Of a DNA stretch of 64,000 nucleotides, positions 46,237 through 58,170 are shown piece after piece. The DNA lies in contig CM055094.1 in the NCBI GenBank assembly GCA_029204225.1, positions 20,751,407 through 20,815,406 on the forward strand. Reading direction: 5' to 3'. Origin of the DNA: Diphasiastrum complanatum (Eukaryota > Streptophyta > Lycopodiopsida > Lycopodiales > Lycopodiaceae). The translations under genes were made by a program, and so were the position numbers. Below the pieces are notes generated by a model. It was not told where the DNA came from. It saw only the letters and a list, made by a program, of their open reading frames with translations, and ran no database searches. Each line of letters begins with the position of its first letter. Position 1 is the first letter of the stretch.

Positions 46237-47040
46237 CCACTCAAGCCTACATGGCAGACCCACGTGGTATAGCTTAGTTGGCTTGCCACACAAGCCTACG
46301 TCAAGCCTATATGGTAGACTGAATCATACCAGCATGAACATACTAGCATCAAGCCTATGTCATGCCTATATGACCTACCACGCAAGCCTATGATAGGCCT
46401 ACATGGCTTGCCACATGGCAAGTCCCAAGCCTGTGTGGTTTATCTCATGACATGCCTACATGGCTTGCCACATGGCAACTTGGGAGCCCCAGATCTCTCT
46501 CTCTAGCTCCACTCAAGCCTACACGGCAGAGCTTGGTTGGCTTGCCACACAAGCCTATGGCAAGCCTGTGTGGTAGCCTGAGACATGCTTACGTGGGAAG
46601 CATCAGAAATATGCCATGCCTATGTGGCCTGCCACACAAGCCTATGGTTTATCTCATGACATGCCTACATGGCTTGCCACATGGCAACTTGGGACCCCCA
46701 GCTCTCTCTCTCTAGCTCCACTCAAGCCTACATGGCAGAGCTTGGTTTGCTTGCCACACAAGCCTATGGCAAGCCTATGTGGTAGCCTACGACATGCTTA
46801 CGTGGGAAGGATTAGAAGTATGCCATGCCTATGTGGCCTGCCATGCAAGCCTATGGTACGCCTGTGTGGTTTGCCAAGTGGCAACTTTTGAGCCCACCTA
46901 TATATATATATATATAGATCTCTAGGTCCACTCAAGCCTACGTGGCACAGGGCCCAGTTGGCTTGACATACAAGGTTATGGTAGGCCTACATGGCTTGCA
47001 ACATGGCAACCCTCAAGCCTTCATGATTTGCCATGTGGCA
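46234..47040. repeat. CCACATGG-type minisatellite before H3-like copy 2
   Basis: Same organisation as 25214-25959, with one more higher-order unit (CT-led starts near 46495 and 46700) and a TA run at 46901-46915. The end at 47040 (CATGTGGCA) is the boundary to H3-like sequence. Confidence 0.85.
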
Positions 47041-47434
47041 TACCGCTGCCATTGGTCTTTCGAAACCTCATGACAAGAAGCATGTCCTTGGGCATCAGTG
47101 TCAGCCTCTTGCCATGAATGGAACACAGCATCGAATCCTCAAACAATTTTGTCTGGAAGTCCTCGTATGCAATATGGAGGGCCTCCAATGCAGTGATATT
47201 CCACCTCACTGCATAGGGCAGATGGGTGGTCATGCCTTGTATAACCTCCCTCACAGCCCGGTACAAGGCTGCTTTCAGGATTAGAAGTTTGGTGTACCTC
47301 TGCAAGGCCCTGATGTCCCTCAACCATGGACGGCGAGGTCTTCCGCGTCTTTACGGACGTATGGGTTTAGATGTCTGAGGACGGGACAGTTGAACAAAAT
47401 GGGTAAGCCTAGCGGTTTGCTTCGTCCGAGCCAT
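47021..47434 (-). pseudogene. Histone H3 variant, CENH3-like, copy 2 (full length, nonsense codon 28)
   Basis: This copy gives the complete 137-codon layout. MARTKQTAR is followed by a Pro/Arg-rich tail with RRGRPRR, then PWLRDIRALQRYTKL and an alpha-1 segment LYRAVREV. A loop 1 of HLPYAV type leads into RWN at alpha-2. HIAYEDF, LFEDSMLCSIHGKR and TLMPKDMLL cover the rest. H3 has QEAAEAYL at HIAYEDFQ and MPKDIQL at MPKDMLL. CAA at codon 28 has become TAA. The last codons, up to the TGA at 47021, are encoded by minisatellite, so the native C-terminus is replaced. Lys9 and Ser10 of H3 are absent. The histone fold assignment is firm; centromere function is inference. Confidence 0.8.
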
Positions 47435-47780
47435 TGATGCCGGATATCTATACCACGCGAGGACAGAGATACAGCAGAAGAGAGAGCTAAATTATCTCGC
47501 GTAATGGCGACACTGAGAACTCTAAGGGTGATATCGCTAGAACGCGAGAGAGTGGCAAAGACAAGCGGGGAGAGGCAGGGGCTTGCATGATGGCGATACT
47601 GGGAAAGTCTGGCTGATATCGCTACGATGTGAGCGGGTGTAAGGAATAGGCCTGGGGACGAGGTCGCTCACATGATGGTGATATCACGAATGCAGGTCAT
47701 ATGGAAGCAATCAAACATGACAACAAATTACGTGAAAACCTATACAATCCCCGGGAATGGACTTATATAGATGAAAAAAG
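47435..47780 (-). promoter_or_regulatory. Leader and TATA box of H3-like copy 2
   Basis: The minus-strand TATATAAG lies near 47762-47769, about 330 bp before the ATG. The leader has the same GCGATATCA/GTATCGCCAT repeats as at 26354-26640. Confidence 0.5.
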
Positions 47781-48130
47781 TTGGCACATGTGAATCCCAG
47801 CGACACGTGGCCCAGTCAATAGCTGACATGTGGAACCACACGTTTGTATACGCATGTGTGAAACTGCACGTCTGGATCAACACGTGTGGGATCCCATGTG
47901 GGGACACGTGGCCAAATGGATCAGCGACGTGTTCTTGCACGTATCGGCTCGCACGTGTGGTCACGTGGCCCAATTAGTAACTGACGTGTGGGACCACACT
48001 TCTGTATCCGCACATGTGGCCATGTGGTCGAATGGTTTGGTCACATGTGTTCTGGCACGTATTAGCTCGCACATGTGGGCACGTGGCCGAATGGCAGATT
48101 GACGTGTATTGTAGCACGTGTGGACGGTTG
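47781..48130. promoter_or_regulatory. ACGT (G-box) array, copy 3
   Basis: Shorter than copy 2 by small deletions, again with many CACGTG hexamers (for example GACACGTGGCC and GCACGTGTGG). A plus-strand TATATAAA follows at 48201-48208. Confidence 0.65.
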
Positions 48131-48222
48131 TATTACGTGCCATAGATCTGATCCGATGTTGGATCGACGAGTGTACGGCTTGGGTTTTATTGGTTTTAGC
48201 TATATAAATGTTGTTTGATCAG

Positions 48223-48537
48223 TTAAAACATTTCGCTAAGTTTTGGATTTTCACTCCCTGTAGCTCTTGGTGTGTGAACCAAATGCCATTCCACCTTAAA
48301 ATGACCTATTCTAGGAACATTGAGTGGTGTGTCGCTCATATGATTCTTAATTATCTCTGGATATTCTGTTTTACTAAAAATCCAAAATAGAATTTCATGA
48401 TCTTCTTTAAAACCTGTTTGAAACTTGTTTATGTCTTTCATCCTTTGGTGAGCTGGTAAGGTAGATCCTTTCAGATTTTTTCTCAACAGTGGAGCATATT
48501 CTGTGGGAAGATCAATATGGAGATGATATTTAGACAT
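48223..48537 (-). pseudogene. Family A copy 3, in-frame deletion derivative (104 codons)
   Basis: An internal deletion of about 1.3 kb joins the first 35 or so codons (MSKYHLHIDLPTEYAPLL ... AHQRMKD) to the C-terminal segment (TGFKEDHEILFWIFSK ... SENPKLSEMF). The result is open from its ATG to its normal stop. The join lies near 48426. Whether this short product is made is unknown. The open frame may be chance, since the deletion had one chance in three of keeping phase. Confidence 0.5.
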
Positions 48538-49063
48538 CTTAATAATCGATAGATTAATCTAGTAGAAAACCAACTTGTTATATATCTTGTAAGCTATTAA
48601 AACTCGTCTTAATTATAAAAAAAATGTAACTGGAAAAGTTTGAAATGAGCTTGGTGCTCTTTTTGCTCCATCACACTCCAAGTTTCTTTCAAAGCTTTGC
48701 AGTTATGAGCAAAATAAGCAAAATATTTTTTCAATAGATGTGTGTTGAAATTGCAAATTTTTGAATTGCAAAAGTTTGAAATAACATTGTTGCTTTATTT
48801 GATCCAACACACTCCGTATTTTCTGAATTTCAAAAATTTAGATTCACGTTGGCGCTCATTGTGATCCAAAATATTCAAAGTTTCTTGCCACGATTTTCAG
48901 ATCGATAAGACTGTTTTTCTTTGATGTGAACGCTTTGAGTAGATGGAAAGAAAACTTTGATGGGCAATACGATTTGCATTTACATGAGAAGTTATGTTAG
49001 TTAATGGTAGAAAATAGAATCTTGAAGTATGGACCCCATGTGTTGCGGCTACCCAACTTACAG
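48538..49063. other. Spacer between families A and C, block II
   Basis: Matches 28815-29380 with small deletions. No gene is supported. Confidence 0.5.
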
Positions 49064-50738
49064 TTAACTACATCCGTTACTAGTGAGGTCAAGCTCCATA
49101 TCATCTGAGTCTGTTTCATCTGATGAAGCATGACGCTTCGCTCGTATCTTGGTCCTTTGCCTGGATTGTTGTGTTGGTGGTGGTTGGACCAGTGTGGTGG
49201 TGTCTTCATGTTGAGCAAAAGACTCTTCACCAGAATGATCCTTCGTCTGTGACATAGAGGACATGGGTGTCTTTCTCGATGTAGGCTTCACTAGGCCGAC
49301 CGTTTGGTGCTTTGCACTTGGCCCTTGTGGAGAGAAGGAACTCTTTCTCTTTTGAGAAGCCGCTTGCGTGGAATCTGTTGCAATAGGCCTGGAAGTAGAG
49401 TTGGTATTCTTGGCTGGTTCTGAGGGAGTCTCGCAAGATTTTATCTGCTAGTATCAACTGGTCTCGAACTCGAGGTCGGTGGCTCAACTGCTACAGTGAC
49501 ATCTATCAGAAGATAGCCCAATAACTGGAAGTTTGCTTGTTCTTGATATAGTCATGGAGACAGTTGGAAGCCAACTGGGCCCAGTCATAAAGGTTCTGAT
49601 CATGTAGTCTAGAATCAGCCATCATGTGGAACCTATAGCACTATGTATATTTAGTAGATAGGCGCATGGAGTAGCTAAGGGCTTATCATTTATCACCTCG
49701 ATACGGTAACCATCTTTTTTTTCCATTTGTCCACTGAGGGGTCTATGTATTTGAAGTATGCTATGGATTCAATCTTTTTGAGAGTCCTGTTGACTGTGTT
49801 TGGTCCCCTATGGAAGCCAAATGTATTGAGTTCAGCTCTAGAAATAGGAATAATATAAACAAAATTTTGGTTAGGAGATAACATGAACTGGAAAATCTGT
49901 CAGTGTGGTTATAAGCAATAGGCAATAGAAATGGGCTCTGATAGCCACTGAAAAGAGGAAGTTGGAACTCTATGTGGCTTAGGAACTAGTGTGCCTCCTG
50001 GTACCAAGTGTCCAACTCAGAGATATCGAGGCTTTCCATGGTGATGTCAATTTTGTTTTGAGTTGGATCGTCAGAACTGGAAGATGTTGTGGCAGACATG
50101 TTCTGGACTCAGCTGATGACTCTGTTGAAGGTTCAGCCCTGGTAACAAACAAGTGGAGTCTCGGCTCGATCAACTGTGGAGGGATTCGGATCGGTCGACT
50201 TTTGATGGACTCGGCTCAGTCAACTTTGTATGCAGAGTATGGACGGTGAGCTCATTCCACAGCGAATGCAGAGTATGTATGCTCGGCTCGGTCCATGGTG
50301 ATTGCAGAGTATGGGAGTGCGGCTCTATGAGCAGTGTATGTAGAGTATTGCTCGGTAGTGTATGGAGAATAGAAATTTGTGGAAAAATTTGGAGCAATGT
50401 TGCTCTAATAGGATGTGGAAAAGATGATGTTTCTTTGCGATAACGTACTAGTAGAGAGCTTTCAACCCAAATCGGTGTTAAATGTGTGGTTTTGACAAGC
50501 TCCAGTAGCACTACCCCTCAGCATTTGGCTCGTGCTAGATGTGACGATTTTTGTGTAATGTAGCAGATCTCGGCAGCTTAGGGTTTTTGAAAATGGATGA
50601 CGATGGCACTCTGGATCCGTGGTGGATGTATGTAGATGGTGTCCAAGGATGCGAAGGAGTAATCAAGCACGGTCGTAGGAAATGATAGATCACCACTAAA
50701 AGATGGAAAATCGATCCTTTGAAGCTATAGCTTTTCAA
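49064..50738 (-). pseudogene. Family C copy 3
   Basis: The minus strand keeps the leader from 50738, NFVYIIPISRAELNTFGF (49693-49884), YQLYFQAYCNRFHASGFSKE to VTDEGSFW (49227-49487), and the start of the acidic Ser-rich tail (49064-49291). The low-complexity C-terminal half present at 37864-38600 is missing. The frameshift before the NFVYIIP block is the same as in the other copies. Confidence 0.5.
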
Positions 50739-51869
50739 TGCTTCTGAAGTCCATTTCCATGCCTGAAGAAGGAAGTGCCAGCATCAAATCTTCTCCCATC
50801 AAAATTCGTTTTCATTTCCTGAAAAGGATGCATGGAAGCATGGCAGTAAAGCGTGATATTGTGACTTTTTGTAATGTTCTGCAACATTTGCTTACATACA
50901 TAGCTACACGAAATGAGAAAATTAAGGACCTAGATTTTTAAAGACTTTTCTGAGGTTGAAGTTCTAGTTTTTCTACAAATCAACTTCCTCTGAAAGTTTC
51001 TTTTTGGTGGAAATGATGCTATTTATACCAAGTGTAGGCTGATTTGTAATGGCAAAGATCGAGTTTGCAGCTCACCATGATTATGATCATTTGCAAGTAG
51101 CCTATTATAAGCAAATTGTGCTGCACTTTCGTGTTATCTTAGCACATATGAATGTAGCTTGTGATATTATTGGCTCGATATTCTAGTAGCTTTTTTGCAC
51201 CATTTAAGGTAAGAGAAAGAGAGCACAATCTTTAACGCTTGCTTCTTGTACAACCAAATTACCTTCCAATTTTGTCAAGCCTGTTTGTGGTAAAGTGTCT
51301 CACATCTCTATGGAACATATGCACAAAAGTGAATCACTTTCTGCCCCATGATGATAGTGATACATTGTGCACTAGGGAATCACACTGTTGATAAGTTGGA
51401 TTCACATTTACATCATGAAGGAAATAGTCTTGTAAGTTTCGTGTTCAAGTGGATCTGAAGGTCACTCCAATTGATGTTGAGATTAATATATCATGCTATC
51501 TCTAGCCTAATAGCCACACACTAGATGTTTGGATCCATAAAATATTCACACAAAGGGACATAGGTCTACCACGTAGTTTTCAATCAGTCAAAAGGAAGAT
51601 AGATCCTTATCTTTGGTACTGTAATAGTTAGTTCTTAGACTTATTGAGATCTTAGAAATTAAATTTTAGGGTCAGCCCAAAGTTTTTGACAAGTGCTCAT
51701 CAAGTGAATGCAATTCTAGTCAAGATTGTGTTCAATTTTGCTTGATTTGTGAGATATTTGGACTGATTATTGCATGATGATTCAACTGATCTTGTAGGAA
51801 TGATTTGAAGAGGCATATTTATGTGCATATGATTCCTTTTGGTTCAAGTTAGGTGAATCCTATATCCTT
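50739..51869 (+). repeat. Upstream region of dead copia family 2, copy 2
   Basis: Matches 29836-30966, about 20.9 kb away, at high identity. No gene is supported. Confidence 0.55.
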
Positions 51870-53240
51870 GTGAAGTCGAGATCAATGAATGCATATCTCT
51901 TGGATTCACATGATAGATTGAATGCTTCTAATTATTTGATTTTGAAGCTAAGAATGGAATCAATCCTTATTTTACAAGATCCAATGGATATAGTGAGTGG
52001 CGAAGAGGATGAGCCTATTCACCCTCAAGAAGCTACAAAATACAAAAGGAGGTGCAAGGTTGCTCTCCATTGTATAGAATGAATGTAGCTCATGATCTTC
52101 TTAATGAGCTAGGTGCTTGCATCTTGGGTCAAGAATCATGGGAAACTCTTCAAAAGATATATGAATCAAAGAATACTTCAAGGTTGCTATCCTTGAAGAA
52201 TCAAATCCATATGTGCTGAGAGTTAAGGACTTAAACAAAGAGCTTGCTTACATAGGAGATTCCATTAAGGAAAGTGAACTTGTTCAACCAATCTTGAATG
52301 CTTTAAGTATGGATTTTGCTAACTTGGTGCAAGGCTATGCAATCATGGGAAAGTTGCCTTCACTTGAAGATCTCCAAGGAGTCCTCATGGTCGAGGAGAG
52401 TAGGAGAACTCACATCAAGTCAAGGATGGAGAAGCTCTCCCTCAAAGATGGAGATGACAAGGGTCTTTTCATCAAGATCAAGAGAAAATCCAAAGGCAAA
52501 GGTGTTGCATTCAAGAAGGACCAAGTCAAAGCTCGAGCAAGCCAAAGAAGGATAAGTGGAAGATCAAATGCTACTTTTGTGGCAAGACGGGGCACTATGC
52601 CTCGGAGTGCTTCAAGAAGAAGCAAACTCAAAGTCAAGCAAACCTTGGTCAAGAGGAAGAGGAGAGCTCTCATGAAGATTTCGTCATGATGTCAAGTTTC
52701 TCATCTTCGAGCATAAGAGGTGAAGACCCTTGGTGGATAGATAGTGGGGCTAGCTCCCACATGACAAGTAAGAGGGAGTATTTTTCAAACTTATCTACCT
52801 ATGAAGGACCTATCACGAAAATTTTTACAGCAAATAATTATGCTTATTAGATAGAAGGAATAGGATCCATACCTTTATGCTGGGGATCTTCAAGGAAACT
52901 CAAGATTGATGGAGTGCTTTACATTTTCAGTATCACTAAGAACTTGCTTAGTGTAGGGCAATTGGTTGACAGTGGTTTGATTGTGGAGTTCGTCACAAAT
53001 ACATGTAACATCAAGAAGGATGGCAAGATCATTGCTAAAGGGGTGATGATCTCCACACAACCCGGCCTCACTCTTCAAAAGGTGATCGGTCATCTTCTTC
53101 AGGAAGAAATGCGAAGAAAGACCAACGGCCTGTCCATCAAAGACAAATCCATGGCCCTGTACACCAAGAAGAAAGACTATTCCAAGGGCAAGAATCAAGT
53201 GCAGCAGCAACAGCAGAAGCCTCACACTCAAGGTGAGAAT
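51870..53240 (+). pseudogene. Dead copia family 2 Gag-protease fused to family 3 gag, copy 2
   Basis: Same structure and same first break as 30967-32340. The zinc knuckle CYFCGKTGHYASEC (other frame, near 52570-52610) and protease WWIDSGASSHMTSK (near 52732) are better preserved. The fusion to family 3 gag (GLTLQKVIGHLLQEEMRRK) near 53072 is identical to block I. At 53240, within the Gln-rich linker, it is cut by family C sequence. Confidence 0.8.
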
Positions 53241-54185
53241 AGTGGATCACTGGTTCTGAGGGAGTCTCCCAAGCTTTTATCTACTAGTGTCAACTGGCCT
53301 CGAACTCGAGGTCGGTGGCTCAAGTGCTGCAAAGTGACATCTATCAGAAGATAGCCTAATAACGTGGAGATTTGCTTGTTCTTGATATAGTCATGGATGC
53401 AGTTCAAAGCAAACTGGGCCCAGTCATAAAGGTTCTCATTGTGTAGTCTAGAATCAGCCATCATGTGGAATAGTTTCATGGGGATACGCGTGATCTTGGA
53501 CCTAAAGCGCTGTGTATATTTCGTTAGATAGGCACATGGAGCAGCTAAGGGCTTATCATTTATGACCTCAATAAGGTAACCATCTTTTTTTCCATTTGTC
53601 CGCTGAGGGGTCTATGTATTTGAAGTATGCTGTGGATTCAATTTTTTTGGGGGTCCTACTAACTGTGTTTGGTCCCCTAGGAAAGCCAAATGTATTGAGG
53701 TTAACTCCAGAAATAGGGATAATATAGACAAAATTTTGGTTAGGAGGTAACATGAACTGGAAAATCTGTCGGTGTGGTTATAAGCAACATGCAATCGAAA
53801 TGGGCTCTCATAGCCACTGATCAAAAGAGGAAGTTGGAACTCTGTATGGCTCAAGAACTGGTGTGCCTCCTGGTACCAAGTGTTCATCTCATAGATATCA
53901 AGGCTTTCCATGGTGATGCCAATTCTGCCTAGAGTTGGGTCATCAGAACTGGAAGATGTTGTGGCAGACATGTTCTGGACTCGGCTGAGGACTCTGGTAT
54001 CAGACAAGTGGAGTCTCGGCTCGGTCGACTATGGAGGGCTTCGGATCGGTCGACTTTTGATGGACTCGTCTCAGTCAACTTTGTATGCAGAGTATGGACG
54101 CTCAGTTCGGTCCATAGTGAATGCAGAGTATGGGGGCTCGGCTCTATGAGTACTGTATGTAGAGTATTGCTCGGCAGTGTATGGA
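53241..54185 (-). pseudogene. Family C copy 4
   Basis: The minus strand includes MSATTSSSSDDPTLGRIG and QEAHQFLSHTEFQLPLLI (53612-54007), NFVYIIPISGVNLNTFGF (53568-53753) and RLHNENLYDWAQFALNCIHD (53228-53479). It enters directly against copia family 3 at 53240 and against family D at 54186, so both ends are rearrangement junctions. Confidence 0.5.
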
Positions 54186-54440
54186 GTAGGATCCACAATT
54201 TTTCATCAATCCCAACAAACTGGCGCTTCACATGGAGGATACCAGGATCTATTTACGGATACAATACTTTCCTGCAGACTCCATACAAATCTTCGAAGAG
54301 ATGTGCACTTCATCATCAATGCTGATAAGGCTTACACCCAGAGATCAAAAGCATTTGCTGGTCGAAGACAAATGCTGACTCGAACTTGCTCCAAGTGGCT
54401 GCGCGAGCAATATCATAAGCATGATGCCCAATATTCCTGA
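54186..54440 (+). pseudogene. Family D C-terminal fragment, block III
   Basis: Matches 43127-43387 with a small deletion at 54310 and ends at the same TGA. The preceding 5 bases (GTATGGAG) belong to family C. Confidence 0.6.
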
Positions 54441-55848
54441 ACAAATGTTATGAAGAAAATCCTTTAGGCGCAATTTTTTGAATTGAGTACATTGAAAACA
54501 TCAACATTTGTTGACTGGAGCTTTTAAGATTGACCATTATAGTCATCTAGGGCCAATGTATATGGCACTCAACTGCTAATCTATCTCTCCACTGCTTTTG
54601 AAATGTACACTTTAGTTCATAATCTATGATCCTTCTTCTCGTTGTGTATATATATATGTTCTCATCGTTGATATTTGATTTAATGTATTAAATGAACATT
54701 GAATTCTCATTAAATAAAAACCAACAATAATTAGGTTACACATATTCTGTTCAAAAAATATTTAGACACACAATGAAAATATCATATCGACAAGAGGGAA
54801 CATATCACGGCAAAAGGACTAGACAGAAATTGTTTGTTAGTGATCATCCATCCAAAGTAGGTGCACCACTTCCAAATTCTAATGTTACTCCAAGCCTTTT
54901 TGTGAGACTACTAATATTTTTGGAAAACACATGTTCTTCATATTCCAAGCATGCTCAGCATACCTCCAAGCACATAGCAAAGTAAACCGTACATCTTCTT
55001 TCCTTGCCCTACTTCTTGGTCTTCATCTCATATGGTAAGTACTCGACCCCTGATTGTTCCTTTGAATAAGAGCTTTTTGCTATAGTTTCAAGAGAGAAGC
55101 TTCCTGGGAAAGGGTCAACTTGGGAGTAGCTTAATATATTGATGTCATTTCAAATCATGATAGCTTCATGGTTGTCACTCAAAATAATAGTAAATTGTTT
55201 GGTAGCTTGGGGTAGCTTGATATGTAGCTAGGCAACTAAACAACAAATCACCTCTAGATGGCTTCACAAGCTTGTCTAACTCATTCTTATAATTACTACC
55301 ATTGTGTCTAACTTGCCAAATGCTAGCTGTAAAAGTATTTGACAAATGCATAAGTCTTTACTCTCCAAGTCTTAAGACTTACCAAGTGTTGTTTGTAGCT
55401 CATACTAGATGCTTTGAGAAGTTATATTAAGAATTGGGGGGGGGGGGTAATCGCAAAGAATCCCATCTTGCCAAATACTAGGTGTAAAAGTATTTGACAT
55501 ATTCCTAACTCTTTACTCTCCAAGTGTTGTTTTTAGCTCATAGTACATGCTTTGAGAATAATGTTACTGGTTATATTAATTTAGGGGGATTGCAAAGAAT
55601 CGAACTTGAGTGTACAAGCCGAACTCCAGTGCAGACACCAACTCACCACACATGGGAAGATCATTAAATTTGAATTTGAAGAAAAATCAAAATTAAAAAA
55701 AAATGAAAAACTATTTCTCCTTAGAGGCATTGTGGTCATCATCTAGAAGAGCTGTGCTTGCTGAATCAATAGAAACAAAGAAAATAATAATAACGAATTT
55801 TTATCCTGTTAATGCAATTAAATGGGAAGATTATAATATTTATGTCAC
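54441..55848 (+). repeat. Module E copy 3, truncated
   Basis: Matches 43388-44830. It has a G-run at about 55436-55447 and the left tRNA-like arm (55580-55690) and is cut at 55848, where H3-like sequence begins in antisense. Confidence 0.8.
54773..54985 (+). CDS. 70-codon ORF of module E, copy 3, unrecognised
   Basis: Product identical to that of 43731-43943. No motif is recognised. Confidence 0.25.
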   Translation: MKISYRQEGTYHGKRTRQKLFVSDHPSKVGAPLPNSNVTPSLFVRLLIFLENTCSSYSKHAQHTSKHIAK

Positions 55849-56178
55849 CCTCTTGCCATGAATGGAAGACATCATCGAATCCTCAAACAATTTTGTCTGG
55901 AAGTCCTCGTATGCAATATGGAGGGCCTCCAATGCAGCGATATTCCACCTCACTGCATAGGGCAGATGGGTGGTCATATCTTGTGTAACCTCCCTCACAG
56001 CCCGGTACAAGGCTGTTTTCAGGATCACAAGTTTGCTGTACCTCTGCAAGGCCCTGATCTCCCTCAACCATGGACGATGAGGTCTTCCACGTCTTTGCGG
56101 ACATATGGGTTTAGATGTCTGGGGACGGGACAGTTGAACAAAATGGGTAAGCCTAGCGGTTTGCTTCGTCCACGCCAT
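55849..56178 (-). pseudogene. Histone H3 variant, CENH3-like, copy 3 (C-terminal truncation)
   Basis: Starts MAWTKQTAR, so Arg2 of mature H3 is changed to Trp. It is open for 112 codons to HGKRVT, then meets a TAA formed at the junction with module E. Loop 1 and RWN are as in copy 2; alpha-3 is missing. An extra in-frame ATG lies eight codons upstream (56202). No other stop is present, so this is the longest uninterrupted version of the tail and alpha-1 to alpha-2. Confidence 0.75.
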
Positions 56179-56840
56179 TGAGGCCGGATATCTATACCAC
56201 ATGAGGACAGAGATACAGCAGAGGAGAGCTAAATTATCTCACGTAATGGCGACACTGAGAACTCTAGAGGTGGCAGATATAGGCGGGGAGAGGCAGGGGC
56301 TTGCATGATGGCGATACTGGGAAAGTCAGGCTGATATCGCTACGACATGAGAGGGTGTAAGGAATAGGCCTAGGGGCGATATCATGAATGCAGGTCGTAT
56401 GGAAGCAATCACACATGATAGCAAATTACGCGAAAACCTATACAATCCCCGGGAATGGACTTATATAGGAGAATCCCAGTGACACGTGGCCAAGTCAGTA
56501 GCTGACATGTGGAACCACACGTTTGTATATGCATGTGTGAAACTGCCTGTCTGGATCAACACGTGTGGGATCCCATGTGGGGACACGTGGCCGAATGGAC
56601 AGCGACATGTGTTCTTGCACGTATCGGCTCGCACGTGTGGTCACGTGGCCCAATCAGTAACGGACGTGTGGGACCACACTTCTATATCCACACCATGTGG
56701 CCATGTGGTCAAATGGTTTGGTGGCATGTGTTCTGGCACGTGTTAGCTCACTCATGTGGGCACGTGGCCGAATGCCAGATTGACGTGTATTGTAGCATGT
56801 GTGGTCTCACACGTGTGGACGGTTGTATTACGCGACATAG
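56179..56840. promoter_or_regulatory. H3 leader, minus-strand TATA and ACGT array, copy 4
   Basis: The leader is shortened by about 70 bp. The minus-strand TATA is near 56460-56467 and an ACGT array follows at 56475-56835 with CACGTG hexamers in the usual two units. The array ends at 56840 in minisatellite, not at the plus-strand TATA. Confidence 0.6.
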
Positions 56841-57592
56841 ATCTGATCCGCTGTTGTCAAGCCTATATGGCAGACTGCAACATACCAACATGAACATACT
56901 AGCATCAAGCCTATGTCATGCCTATATGACCAACCACGCAAGCCTATGATAGGCCTACATGGCTTGCCACATGGCAAGTCCCAAGCCTGTGTGGTTTAAT
57001 TCATGACATGCCTACGTGGCTTGCCACATGGCAACTTGGGAGGCCCAGCTCTCTCTCTCTAGCTCCACTCAAGCCTACATGGCAGAGCTTGGCTGGCTTG
57101 CCACACAAGCCTATGGCAAGCCTATGTGGTATCCTACGACAGGCTTATGTGGGAAGCATCAGAAATATGCCATGCCTATGTGGCCTGCCACACAAGCCTA
57201 TGGTTTATCTCGTGACATGCCTACATGGCTTGCCACATGGCAACTTGGGAGCCCCAACTCTCTCTCTCTAGCTCCACTCAAGCCTACATGGCAGAGCTTG
57301 GCTTGCTTGCCGCACAAGCCTATTGCAAGCCTATGTGGTAGCCTGCGACATGCTTACGTGGGAAGCATCAGAAATATGCCATGCCTATGTGACCTGCCAC
57401 GCAAGCCTATGGTAGGCCTGTGTGGTTTGCCAAGTGGAAACTTTTGAGCCCACCTATATATATATATAGATCTCTAGGTCCACTCAAGCCTACGTGGCAC
57501 AGGGCCCAGTTGGCTTGATGTACAAGGTTATGGTAGGCCAACATGGCTTGCCACATGGCAACCCTCAAGCCTGCATGATTTGCCATGTGGCA
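56841..57592. repeat. CCACATGG-type minisatellite before H3-like copy 4
   Basis: Same repeat as 46300-47040 but lacking the CT run. CT-led units start near 57050 and 57260 and a TA run lies at 57456-57468. Confidence 0.85.
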
Positions 57593-57836
57593 TACCGCTG
57601 CCATAGGTGTTTCGAAACCTCATGACAAGAAGCATGTCCTTGGGCATCAGTGTCACCCTCTTGCCATGAATGGAACACAGCATCGAATCCTCAAACAATT
57701 TTGTCTGGAAGTCCTCGTATGCAATATGGACGGCCTCCAATGTAGCGATATTCCACCTCACTACACAGGGCATATGCGTGGTCATATGTTGTGTAACCTC
57801 CCTCACAGCCCGATACAAGGCTGCTTTCAGGATCAG
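57593..57836 (-). pseudogene. Histone H3 variant, CENH3-like, copy 4 (N-terminal truncation)
   Basis: Retains about residues 51-131: LILKAALYRAVREV, loop 1, RWN, HIAYEDFQ, LFEDSMLCSIHGKR, TLMPKDMLL and MRFRNTYGSG, all without a stop. The frame reads on into minisatellite to 57528. The 5' side is cut at 57836 and joined to the end of an ACGT array with two shared bases. The tail and promoter are lost. Confidence 0.75.
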
Positions 57837-58170
57837 ATTGACGTGTATTGTAGCACGTATGGTCTCACACATGTGGACGGTTGTATTACGTGCCATAGAT
57901 CTGATCCGCTGTTGGATCGACGAGTGTACGGCTTGGGTTTTATTGGTTTTAGCTATATAAATATTGTTTGATCAGTTAAAATTTTTCGCTAAGTTTTGGA
58001 TTATCACTCCCTGTAGCTCTTGGTGTGTGAACCAAATACCATTCCATCTTAAAATGACCTATTCTAGGAACATTGAGTGGTGTGTCGCTCATATGATTCT
58101 TAATTATCTCTGGATATTCTGTTTTACTAAAAATCCAAAATAGAATTTCATGCTCTTCTTTAAAACGTGT
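57837..58170 (-). pseudogene. End of ACGT array, plus-strand TATA and family A C-terminal remnant
   Basis: 57837-57900 is the last part of an ACGT array, TATATAAA is at 57954-57961, and 57975-58170 encodes the minus-strand family A C-terminus. A deletion near 58170 joins it to the intron of family A. Confidence 0.5.

Noticed and set aside
47741-48102. Overlapping plus- and minus-strand frames across the ACGT arrays
   Set aside because: They read tandem repeats with few stops and vary in length among arrays.
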